A stretch of DNA of 13,363 nt from an uncultured Clostridia bacterium (lineage in GTDB: Bacteria; Bacillota; Clostridia; Christensenellales; UBA1242): positions 1 through 13,363 of the forward strand of contig CANDFN010000021.1 in the NCBI GenBank assembly GCA_947384015.1, in the 5' to 3' direction. Position numbers and translations under genes: made by a program. Of the stretch, positions 1 through 7,300 are shown piece after piece; within the stretch, counting starts at the first letter, position 1; every line of letters starts with the position of its first letter. Below the pieces are notes generated by a model, which saw only the letters and a program-made list of their open reading frames with translations, was not told where the DNA came from and searched no databases.

Positions 1-51
1 ACATCTCGTTGAAGTTGATACCGAGTGTGATATTGATATAGTTTTCTTTTA

Positions 52-816
52 TCATCCTGTTGCACATAAATAACGCTGTGCAATTTGAAGAGAGCTCATC
101 TCTAAGTCAAACATTGCAACAGTTTTATTATATTTAAGTGCCGCATTAATAGCAAAGTTAACAGCAAGTGTTGTTTTACCAATACCCGGACGTGCTGCAA
201 TAATAATAAGTTCGCCACTTTTAAAGCCATTAGTGTATCTATCTAATGTTGGGAAGCCGACTTTAACACCCATGTTTGCATTAGGGTCGCTTGTAATTTT
301 TTCCATTAAATCTAATGCTTCATTAACACCAAATTTAATATGTTCTAAGGTTTTTGCATGTTGATTTTGAGAAATATTAAATATAAGTTCTTCTGCACGG
401 TTTAGCACATCGGCAGATTCTTTACCCTCAAAAGCTTCGTTAATAACAGTTTGGCAAGACTGAATAATTTGCCTTAACAAACTATCATTTTTTATAATGT
501 CTGCATAATATTTGTAGTTTGCCGCACTTGGCACGAAGTTGGTTAAATCTGTTAGATAAGTTAGCCCACCAACCTCTTCCAATTCGCCATTTTTATCTAA
601 AACATTGCTTACGGTAACATAGTCTACCGCAACATCTTTTATGTAGTTCTCATACATTGCTTGATAAATTTTTTGGTGTGCAATAGAGTTAAAGTCATAA
701 TCTTTTATAACTGGAAAAATATCTGCACATGCATCTGGCGAAATAAACAAACATCCAAGCAAACTTTGCTCTGCATCTAAATTATTTGGCAACATTCTTG
801 GTTTAGCAGCTTCCAC
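52..816 (-). CDS. dnaB: Replicative DNA helicase DnaB, N-terminal 254 residues, apparently frameshifted
   Basis: This is the replicative helicase, an ATP-driven hexamer that unwinds DNA at the fork and binds primase. Seen: a GTG start preceded by AAGGAGGG (821-828). The DnaB N-terminal domain is at about residues 10-115 (NNLDAEQSLLG at its start), then a linker, then the RecA-like core with Walker A ARPGIGKTT (208-216) and the segment DLEMSSLQIAQR (237-248). The frame then ends abruptly at LCATG followed by TGA and TAA, where family members continue for about 190 more residues (usual total about 440). The other two frames are open from there to the window edge. The -1 frame reads NRMIKENYINITLGINFNEM, whose TLG..F.E pattern resembles the [RT]TGxLxxED stretch expected just after this point. 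A one-base deletion near 70-76 (a T-run) would explain it. It is the last gene of the typA operon, 35 nt after the upstream gene. Family identity is certain; whether the frameshift is biological or a sequence error cannot be decided here. Confidence 0.9.
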   Translation of the reverse strand: MEAAKPRMLPNNLDAEQSLLGCLFISPDACADIFPVIKDYDFNSIAHQKIYQAMYENYIKDVAVDYVTVSNVLDKNGELEEVGGLTYLTDLTNFVPSAANYKYYADIIKNDSLLRQIIQSCQTVINEAFEGKESADVLNRAEELIFNISQNQHAKTLEHIKFGVNEALDLMEKITSDPNANMGVKVGFPTLDRYTNGFKSGELIIIAARPGIGKTTLAVNFAINAALKYNKTVAMFDLEMSSLQIAQRYLCATG

Positions 817-851
817 TATACCCTCCTTAATTTAACCTATATAAAAGACAT

Positions 852-1115
852 TTATTTAAACACATCCGTTTTATTATCTTCAACTTTAGGTTTTGATTTT
901 TTGTTTTTTTCTATTTTTCTTGCAATAAGTTCTTCAATGCCAACCACAACAAGTAATATTACAATAAACGAAAATATTTGTAATCCATTAGATGTAATAA
1001 CTTTGCGGGTAAGATATGCAAACGCAAATAAAAATGGTATACATATAAGCACTGTTATTGCTATACGTTTTGCCACTTTTAATATCTTTTGCATATCAAA
1101 CTTTGAATTTGGCAT
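852..1115 (-). CDS. Small two-helix membrane protein of unknown function
   Basis: This is an 87-residue protein that I do not recognise. Seen: a short basic N-terminus, a first hydrophobic helix at about residues 18-35 (IAITVLICIPFLFAFAYL), a short loop TRKVITSNG, a second helix at about 45-60, and a charged, lysine-rich tail (66-87). By the positive-inside rule, both termini are probably cytoplasmic. The ATG shares one base with the TAA of typA (TAATG). Its ribosome binding site GGAGGG lies inside the last codons of typA, so translation is probably coupled to typA. It is followed after 35 nt by dnaB with no terminator between. The length, clean start and coupling support a real gene, but nothing in the sequence gives a biochemical function. 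Confidence 0.8.
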   Translation of the reverse strand: MPNSKFDMQKILKVAKRIAITVLICIPFLFAFAYLTRKVITSNGLQIFSFIVILLVVVGIEELIARKIEKNKKSKPKVEDNKTDVFK

Positions 1116-2932
1116 TAACCCTCCACAACTGGTTTTCTACTTTTTGCTCGTAATTGATGGTCTAAAATTTGTTTACGTATTCTTATTGATTTTGGCGTAA
1201 TTTCAACCAATTCATCATCTGCAATAAATTCCAAAGCTTCTTCTAGTGACATGTCTTGAATTGGAGAAAGTTTAAGTGCGTCATCGCTTGCGCTACTACG
1301 TGTATTGGTTAGCTGTTTGCGCTTACAAACATTTACAACAATGTCTTCAGCTTTAGGGTTTATACCAACAACTTGACCCATATACACTTTATCGCCTGGG
1401 CGAACAAGCAAACGACCTCTACCTTGAGCATTAAACAAACCATAGGTAATTGCTTCGCCAGTTTCATAACTTACCAAAGAGCCTGTTGAACGTCCGTCAA
1501 TATCTCCTTTGTAAGGTTGATAGCTGTCAAAAATGCTAGATATAATACCTTCACCGCGAGTATCGGTAAGTAGTTGAGATTTATAACCAAACAATCCACG
1601 GCTAGGAACTAGGAATTGCAATCTCATTCTGCTTCCTATTGGAGACATATCTAACAATTCGCCTTTTTTAATACCCATAGATTGCATTACTGTGCCAACA
1701 CTCTCTTCTGGAACATCTAGCACAACTTTATCTATAGGTTCACATCTTACGCCGTCTATTTGTTTAAACAAAACACGTGGACGGCTAACTTGGAATTCAT
1801 AGCCATCTCTACGCATGTTTTCAATTAATATAGAAAGGTGCATTTCACCTCTACCGCGAACATTAAATTTTTCCGCAGTATCACCGTCTTGCACTTGTAA
1901 AGATAAGTCTTTAACAGCTTCTTTAAACAATCTATCTTTAATATGCCTGCTGGTAACAAACTTACCTTCTCGCCCAGCATAAGGGCTGTCGTTTACCATA
2001 AATGTCATTTCAACACTTGGTTCACTTATCTTTACAAATGGAAGTGCTGACATATCGTCGCTGGCACTTGCAGTATCTCCAATAGTAATGTCTGGAATAC
2101 CTGCAATACAAATAATATCGCCAGCCACGCCTTCTTCTACAGCATCCCTTTTTAAACCGTTAAAGTTGAATATGTTTACAACTTTACCTGTGTAACGTTT
2201 TGCTGTATCAAAATAGTTTTTAACGTAGACAGTTTGATTTAATTTTACTTTGCCAGATTCTACCTTACCAACTGCAAGTTTACCAAGATAATCGTTTTGC
2301 TCGGTAGATGAAACCAACATTTGGAAAGGAGCCTGAACATCCATCTTTGGTGCAGGTATGTGCGAAATAATAGCCTCAAAAAGAGGGTCTAAATTTTCGC
2401 CTGCAACTTTATAGTTAGTAGTAGCAACCCCCGCACGGGCAGATGCATAGATAATAGGGCTATCTAATTGCTCGTCACTGGCATTTAAGTCTAACATCAA
2501 TTCTAGCACTTCATCACCCACAACATCAAGGCGAGCATCCGGACGGTCTATCTTATTTATAACTATAATAACTTTTAAGTTTAATTGCAATGCTTTTTCT
2601 AGCACAAAGCGGGTTTGAGGCATTGGGCCTTCAAAAGCATCAACAACCAACAAAACACCATCCACCATTTTAAGCACGCGTTCCACTTCCCCACCAAAGT
2701 CGGCGTGTCCAGGAGTGTCTACTATATTAATTTTTGTGCCTTTATAAAATGCTGAACAGTTTTTTGAAAGGATTGTAATACCTCTTTCTCGTTCTAGCGA
2801 GTTAGAGTCCATTACCCTATCTTGAACTTCTTGATTGTCGCGAAAAATACCGCCCTGTTTTAAAAGTGCGTCTACTAAACTTGTTTTACCGTGGTCTACG
2901 TGTGCAATAATTGCAATATTTCTAATGTCCAT
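1115..2932 (-). CDS. typA: Ribosome-associated translational GTPase TypA/BipA
   Basis: This EF-G-like translational GTPase binds 70S ribosomes and helps ribosome assembly and growth under stress such as cold. Seen: 605 residues, the usual length for the family (about 605-615). G1 is AHVDHGKT (10-17), G2 is RGITI (50-54), G3 is DTPGHADF (72-79), G4 is NKID (126-129) and G5 is near ASARAG. After the GTPase domain come a beta-barrel domain II, the two EF-G-like domains III and V (the latter near GRGEMHLSILIE and SRGLFGYKSQ), and the BipA-specific C-terminus ending near KSIRIRKQ. The ATG is preceded by AAGGA at 8 nt. Upstream by 64 nt is the Cys-rich 28-codon gene; downstream the 87-residue membrane gene overlaps its stop. 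No key residue is missing. Confidence 0.97.
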   Translation of the reverse strand: MDIRNIAIIAHVDHGKTSLVDALLKQGGIFRDNQEVQDRVMDSNSLERERGITILSKNCSAFYKGTKINIVDTPGHADFGGEVERVLKMVDGVLLVVDAFEGPMPQTRFVLEKALQLNLKVIIVINKIDRPDARLDVVGDEVLELMLDLNASDEQLDSPIIYASARAGVATTNYKVAGENLDPLFEAIISHIPAPKMDVQAPFQMLVSSTEQNDYLGKLAVGKVESGKVKLNQTVYVKNYFDTAKRYTGKVVNIFNFNGLKRDAVEEGVAGDIICIAGIPDITIGDTASASDDMSALPFVKISEPSVEMTFMVNDSPYAGREGKFVTSRHIKDRLFKEAVKDLSLQVQDGDTAEKFNVRGRGEMHLSILIENMRRDGYEFQVSRPRVLFKQIDGVRCEPIDKVVLDVPEESVGTVMQSMGIKKGELLDMSPIGSRMRLQFLVPSRGLFGYKSQLLTDTRGEGIISSIFDSYQPYKGDIDGRSTGSLVSYETGEAITYGLFNAQGRGRLLVRPGDKVYMGQVVGINPKAEDIVVNVCKRKQLTNTRSSASDDALKLSPIQDMSLEEALEFIADDELVEITPKSIRIRKQILDHQLRAKSRKPVVEG

Positions 2933-2968
2933 AATTAAATTCCTTGAAGTGTGTAAATTTTATCTTAA

Positions 2969-2983
2969 CTAGCTTATAGCTAG
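2969..2983 (-). other. Small inverted repeat between the Cys-rich peptide gene and typA
   Basis: CTAGC and GCTAG pair perfectly around a 5-nt loop in the 64-nt gap ahead of typA. No T-run follows on the minus strand, so it is not an intrinsic terminator. It could be a processing or translation-control element, or chance. It is AT-rich and weak. Confidence 0.35.
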
Positions 2984-2996
2984 AACATTGTGTTAA

Positions 2997-3083
2997 CTAA
3001 TCGTTGTCTTTATTATTATCATCATCATTTGGGCAACCTGGGCAGTTAGCACAATCGCCATCACAACCTTTGTAATAAATCAT
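2997..3083 (-). CDS. 28-residue cysteine-rich peptide, unknown function
   Basis: This is a small open frame of 28 codons from ATG (3081-3083) to TAG (2997-2999). Its support is a perfect AAGGAGGT Shine-Dalgarno (3089-3096) five bases before the ATG, plus a candidate promoter at 3182-3210. Seen: a short start MIYYKG, then four cysteines at positions 7, 11, 14 and 17 spaced C-x3-C-x2-C-x2-C-P, then an Asp/Asn-rich tail (residues 19-28). There is no membrane helix or signal peptide. The cysteine cluster suggests metal or Fe-S binding or a redox role. The order is the reverse of the ferredoxin C-x2-C-x2-C-x3-C-P motif, and its first three cysteines match the radical-SAM CX3CX2C spacing. It may instead act as a leader peptide whose translation affects typA 64 nt downstream. 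I do not recognise a named family. Confidence 0.72.
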   Translation of the reverse strand: MIYYKGCDGDCANCPGCPNDDDNNKDND

Positions 3084-3181
3084 GTTATACCTCCTTAAAA
3101 ATTTATTAACAACCTATTAATTTTAACCCAAAATTACAATTTCCTACAACAGGGCGAAAAAAACAGACTATTAACAAAGAT

Positions 3182-3210
3182 ATAATAACACAAATAGTAA
3201 AAAATAGCAA
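3182..3210 (-). promoter_or_regulatory. Candidate sigma-A promoter for the Cys-peptide-typA-dnaB operon
   Basis: Read on the minus strand, the -35 is TTGCTA (3205-3210) and the -10 is TATTAT (3182-3187), with 17 bases between. Transcription would start near 3175, giving a leader of about 90 nt before the Cys-rich peptide. I saw no strong structure in that leader. Confidence 0.5.
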
Positions 3211-3261
3211 TAGAAATATTAATTTTGACACTAAATTTATTTAAAACTTAGTTAAAAATAG

Positions 3262-3290
3262 TTGATTTTTTCTTTTGTATTTGATAGCAT
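3262..3290 (+). promoter_or_regulatory. Candidate sigma-A promoter for the HU gene
   Basis: The -35 is TTGATT (3262-3267) and the -10 is TAGCAT (3285-3290), with exactly 17 bases between, placing the start near 3297. A nearby TTGACA at 3225-3230 has no convincing -10 at 17 bases (TTAGTT), so it is the weaker alternative. Confidence 0.45.
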
Positions 3291-3296
3291 TTTTTA

Positions 3297-3311
3297 AGAT
3301 GAACATCATCT
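3297..3311 (+). other. 5' hairpin just upstream of the HU ribosome binding site
   Basis: AGATGA and TCATCT form a perfect 6-bp stem with an ACA loop, 5 nt before AGGAG (3316-3320). With the predicted start near 3297 this hairpin would sit at the very 5' end of the mRNA, a place where hairpins can slow decay. This is inferred only from sequence. Confidence 0.35.
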
Positions 3312-3326
3312 AAAAAGGAGAAAAAC

Positions 3327-3611
3327 ATGAATTCTATTGGAACAGGCGAATTTATAAAACAAATATCAGAGGAAACAGGCTACACACAAGTTCAAATTAA
3401 GGAAATTCTTAATGCAGCTGGTGAACAAATAAAAACAAATTTACAGAACAATTTGGAAATGCACTTTATAGGCTATTTTAACATTGGCGTTAAAGAAAAA
3501 GCTGCTGCTACCAAACTTAATCCATTTACTGGTAAAAAAATTAAAGTAGAAGCCAGCAAAGTGCCTACTGTTAAATTAAGTGCAACCTTTAAAAAAATGT
3601 TAAAAAAATAA
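3327..3611 (+). CDS. HU-family DNA-binding protein (histone-like)
   Basis: This small basic dimeric protein bends and compacts DNA. Seen: 94 residues, the family's usual length, with the N-terminal helices at residues 1-42. The region HFIGYFNIG (46-54) matches the HU signature GFGxF. The beta arm carries LNPFTGKKI (64-72) with the intercalating proline at residue 66, and the C-terminal strand and helix follow (SKVPTVKLSATFKKMLK). The arm is divergent: the usual arginines are Lys, Ala or Thr, and the FGxF glycine is replaced. It may therefore be a secondary HU paralogue rather than the main HU. The start is supported by AGGAG six bases before the ATG. It is the only plus-strand gene, with its own promoter and terminator, divergent from the typA operon. 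Confidence 0.93.
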   Translation: MNSIGTGEFIKQISEETGYTQVQIKEILNAAGEQIKTNLQNNLEMHFIGYFNIGVKEKAAATKLNPFTGKKIKVEASKVPTVKLSATFKKMLKK

Positions 3612-3613
3612 AT

Positions 3614-3642
3614 AAAAAAGAGGATTATTTCTCCTCTTTTTT
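3614..3642 (+). terminator. Rho-independent terminator after the HU gene
   Basis: AAAAAAGAGGA (3614-3624) pairs perfectly with TCCTCTTTTTT (3632-3642) around a 7-nt loop, three bases after the HU stop. The A-run and T-run make it potentially active in both directions. Confidence 0.9.
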
Positions 3643-3720
3643 ATTATTTGCCACCCTTTCTATAATTAAGATAACATTTCGGGAAATGCCAATATAATAT
3701 AAAATCCAATTTATTAAAAC

Positions 3721-3748
3721 AAAAAAGGTGCATAACGCACCCTTTTTT
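3721..3748 (-). terminator. Rho-independent terminator of the trxB-giant protein-ycxB operon
   Basis: On the minus strand, GGTGC GTTAT GCACC is followed by TTTTTT, and an A-run that can extend the stem lies on the other side with one bulged base. It overlaps the stop codon of the YcxB-like gene (3747-3749). Its T-runs face both ways, so it may back up the HU terminator. Confidence 0.85.
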
Positions 3749-4292
3749 ATTTTTTGCTTTTACCTGTTTTTCTCATGCACTTTTCAAGATAAGCTTTTAA
3801 TTTATCTAGCCCACCTGTTAAGCAATCTTTCCTAATACAAACAAATTCTATTTTATTAAATACTAAAATTAATCGCTTGTTATCTTCTATATAACTGGTA
3901 AGAGCCCTTAAGCTATGTGCGCTTTTTGCAACTTCTTTGCCGTCTTTATATAAAACCTCTGTGCACAAACCAGAATTGTCTATTGTAATTGCCAGTTGAT
4001 CCATCTCTGCCAAATTTTGTTTTTTATAGCTCTTTTTCTGTTGGCGGACAATTGTAAGTGGAATAACTAAATATAACACCTGCAAAACCACTAGGGCTGA
4101 AAGTAGAACAATGTCCCAAATAAGGTTTTTTCCTTTAACAATGTCCCAAACAAGCAATCCTACCATAACTAAAATTAGTATTGGTAGCATCACCGCAATT
4201 ACAACATCTTTTTTTCTGCGTTGAGATTTATACACATATTTTGCACTGGTAATGCTATCTTCTAATTCAAATTTATATTTACATTCAAACAT
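3747..4292 (-). CDS. YcxB-like membrane protein
   Basis: This 181-residue membrane protein resembles the YcxB family, whose biochemical role is unknown. Seen: a short beta-rich N-terminus (residues 1-20), two membrane helices at about 31-49 and 58-82 joined by a short loop, and a cytoplasmic C-terminal domain at about 95-175. That domain holds the pattern typical of YcxB C-terminal domains: a strand-rich region, LILVFNKIEFVCIRKDCL (141-158), then a final helix. The ATG follows AGGAG whose first bases overlap the TAG of the giant gene (4301-4303), so translation is probably coupled. The phrase WDIV occurs twice, 10 codons apart, as a 14-bp exact DNA repeat (4107-4120 and 4137-4150), suggesting a small in-frame duplication between the two helices. 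The family call rests on the overall layout and the C-terminal motif. Confidence 0.8.
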   Translation of the reverse strand: MFECKYKFELEDSITSAKYVYKSQRRKKDVVIAVMLPILILVMVGLLVWDIVKGKNLIWDIVLLSALVVLQVLYLVIPLTIVRQQKKSYKKQNLAEMDQLAITIDNSGLCTEVLYKDGKEVAKSAHSLRALTSYIEDNKRLILVFNKIEFVCIRKDCLTGGLDKLKAYLEKCMRKTGKSKK

Positions 4293-4300
4293 TATAACTC

Positions 4301-7300
4301 CTAAATTTTATCGTGCACTCTATATTGTTTCAATTTTTGATGACGACGGACAAAGAACACTATTAATATTATTGCCACTATAACAAGTAAAATTAAAACT
4401 ACAATTAAAATTTGCCACCAAGCAAGCATCACACGTGTTTGAGTTAACAAAATTCTATCTATTGTATTCATTGTGGTTGTGTCTATTTGACTTAAATCTA
4501 TAACCACTTTGTCGTTAATTGTTGTAAACTCTAAATTACCGCTAGAATTTTCGCTATTTAAGTAAATTGCGCTATTTAATTTATTCACTGTAGGCAACTC
4601 TAAATACAAACGATTATCTAACGAACTAGAATACACCGAACCCTCTTCAGTTTTTGTTAACTTTAATTGATAACCAACCGCATACACATTTCTATTAGAC
4701 AAATACTTGGCTATTAAAGAGTATAGACGCGAATATGTAGGAGTATCTTTTGCTATAACTTCGGCAGTAAGTTTAGCACCTATTGGTATTAAGTTTGCAT
4801 ACCTACTATCTTCTTTACCTCTATAGTTATAAACAGTGATTGTTCCGTAGCCAGAAACTTCTACAGATAAACTGTAAGGATAAATACTTGCTGTTAAATT
4901 ATCGTAACCACTAACCTCATAATTTGCAATACTCATACCATTTATAAGATTTGACAAATCTAACTCAACGGCTATGCCACTGCCAACTTCGCTTGAAACA
5001 TAGTTTGCAACTAAATTTTGAGTAACTAAATAAACATCGTCGCCAGGTAAAACATTGCTTAATGATACCGTTGATAAATCTCCTAATTTGGCAACATCTG
5101 TTCCGTCATAGACCTTATCTAAAACATTAATACCTGTTAACTTTAATTGGCGTTTGCTTATTTTAACTGCATTTTTTATTGTTAAACTATCGTTTTCTAG
5201 TTCAAAATTTTTGTTATGCTTATTGCCGTTGAACCTTAGGTTATATAAGGTTATGTTATAAGTTATAATATCGCTAGCGGCTGTTACCGCAACCTCATAA
5301 CCTTCGTTATTTGTGCTTGTAACACGCGCATAATAACCAGTTGTGCGAACAAAGAATTGAGTTACATCAACATCCCCTGCCAGCAATCTTAAGCCGCTAA
5401 TAACATCGTCTGTGTTTTTAAAATCTGATGTTTTGTCATATTCTTGCTCGTAATCTCTACCCCCATTATATTGTAAGGTAATTTTTGCTGGAGTAATTTC
5501 AAAATAAACTTCATACTCCATTTTAATGCTATCTAACCACTCTGGGTAAGAGGTATCACCTTCATCATGAACAAAACTAAAGTTTACTGTATAGACACCA
5601 ACATCTGCTGGAATGCTACCGACATCACCTTCTAAGGAATAGTTGGCAACAATTCTATTTCTAAAATAACTAGACATTACGATATCGCCAGAGTTGTTTT
5701 CATCATAACTAAATGTTAAACCTTGTTGTCTACTTTGAATATCTTCCGGACTACCTGCAACAATGTTAAATTTATAATCTGTTTTATAATAATAAGCCCC
5801 GTCTATCTCCTCTCCATTAAAGGTAAATTTAGGTTGAACCACTAACTCTATAATAACATTATCAACATATCTGCAATCCACGGTTGTAACCACTCCGTTA
5901 ACGATGGTTACAACAATACCATGCTCTGCAAAAGTTTCTTTGTTATCTGCAATAAGTTTGCCTTCTACATAAACATGAACATTTGTTACAACAAAGTATT
6001 TTGCATAATCAGAACTATATCTAAATGAAAGGTTAGATTTATATAAGAATTGATTATATGAGGTTAAATTAACCGCTCCACCAACCCAACTTCCAGCTCC
6101 ACTAGAAAGACGGATTTCGCTGCCTGTAAAGCCATTTATATGTTCGTTAATAATTAAGTCAAAGGCCAAACCGTCTGCATAGAAATCTGGGTCATCAATA
6201 TTGGTTTTATAAGTAACAGATTTTTGTTCTACAGTATAATTTATTGTCCAATATAAAGTGTTATCATCGCCAATATTTTCTAATAAATTTAATACATTAA
6301 ATGCTAAATAATATCTTCCGTCTTCTAATTCTACAACATCATATTCATTGTTAAGAATTTGTATTTTTTTAATTTTAACACCATTTTTTAAATTAATTTC
6401 GTTATCTTCTAATAAAATAGTGTTAAATTTTATAAATATTTCTACTTTATCACGATAATTTAGTGGAATTAAATTTTCGTAATTTGTAGTATTTCCTTCA
6501 TAGTCGGTTACAACAATTTCAACTTCGGCATAATCTGTAAGCGCAGTGTTTAAATCTCCCACACCAGACAAAGTGTAATTTACGGTTTCATAATATCTAT
6601 AAACAACATTTTCGTCGCCATCTATAAGCATTACACCAGTAGGATCTTCTAAAAGATATTTATTGGCTTCATCTATTATGTAAACTCCATCATCCTCATA
6701 AGAAATTTCAGCCTTAACATCTGCAACAACATAAGTTCTAACGCTTCCGTTAATATAATATAAACCGTTATTATCTAGATAGTAAGTTTTGTCATCCCTA
6801 TTTGCATAGTAATAACCATTATCTAGATAATAGGTTTTTGCATGTGTAACTGTGTTTTCAACAAGTTGTTGATTTTGAACCAAATAAATTTGTAAATAAT
6901 CGTAAACTACAAAATATTCTATTGCAGGCAAAGAGACGCCTTGGTCGTCCACATAAGTGGTAAGTTTATAATTTAAGAAATTAAAGTTTGGTCTTGTCCA
7001 AGCCGAACTATCAGTCATCTCTTGTGTTGTTACATAATAGTAAGTGTCTTTATCTCGGTTGCTATTTAGTTGTGGTTTATATTCTCCATTTTCTAAATAG
7101 AACAAATGTCCCCAATCGTTCTCCCATGCGGCTTGAGTTGTGTAGGTGTAAACTTCATAGGTATAATAATACATTTTGTTGAATGTATACCCATGCGCTT
7201 TTTGTGCGTTTGCAAATACACTTAAAGTATCGTAAATATTTACAACACTACTTCTTTGTCCGTTAACCATTGCGTAAGGCTCGCCCGCTTGACTTAAATC

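Noticed and set aside
55..66. Intein beginning at the Cys of LCATG in DnaB
   Set aside because: DnaB proteins can carry inteins and Cys is the usual first residue, but two stops follow within four codons, so no intein is encoded in frame.
901..1200. Plus-strand frame of 99 codons across the small membrane gene and the typA end
   Set aside because: It is antisense to two supported genes, and I saw no ribosome binding site or recognisable domain.
3675..3688. CATTT CGGG AAATG hairpin between the two convergent terminators
   Set aside because: It has a 5-bp AT-rich stem with no T-run and no neighbouring gene signal; it is too weak to call as a feature.
4301..4450. LPXTG-type sortase signal at the giant protein's C-terminus
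   Set aside because: The end has a hydrophobic helix and basic tail, but no LPXTG-like motif precedes it.
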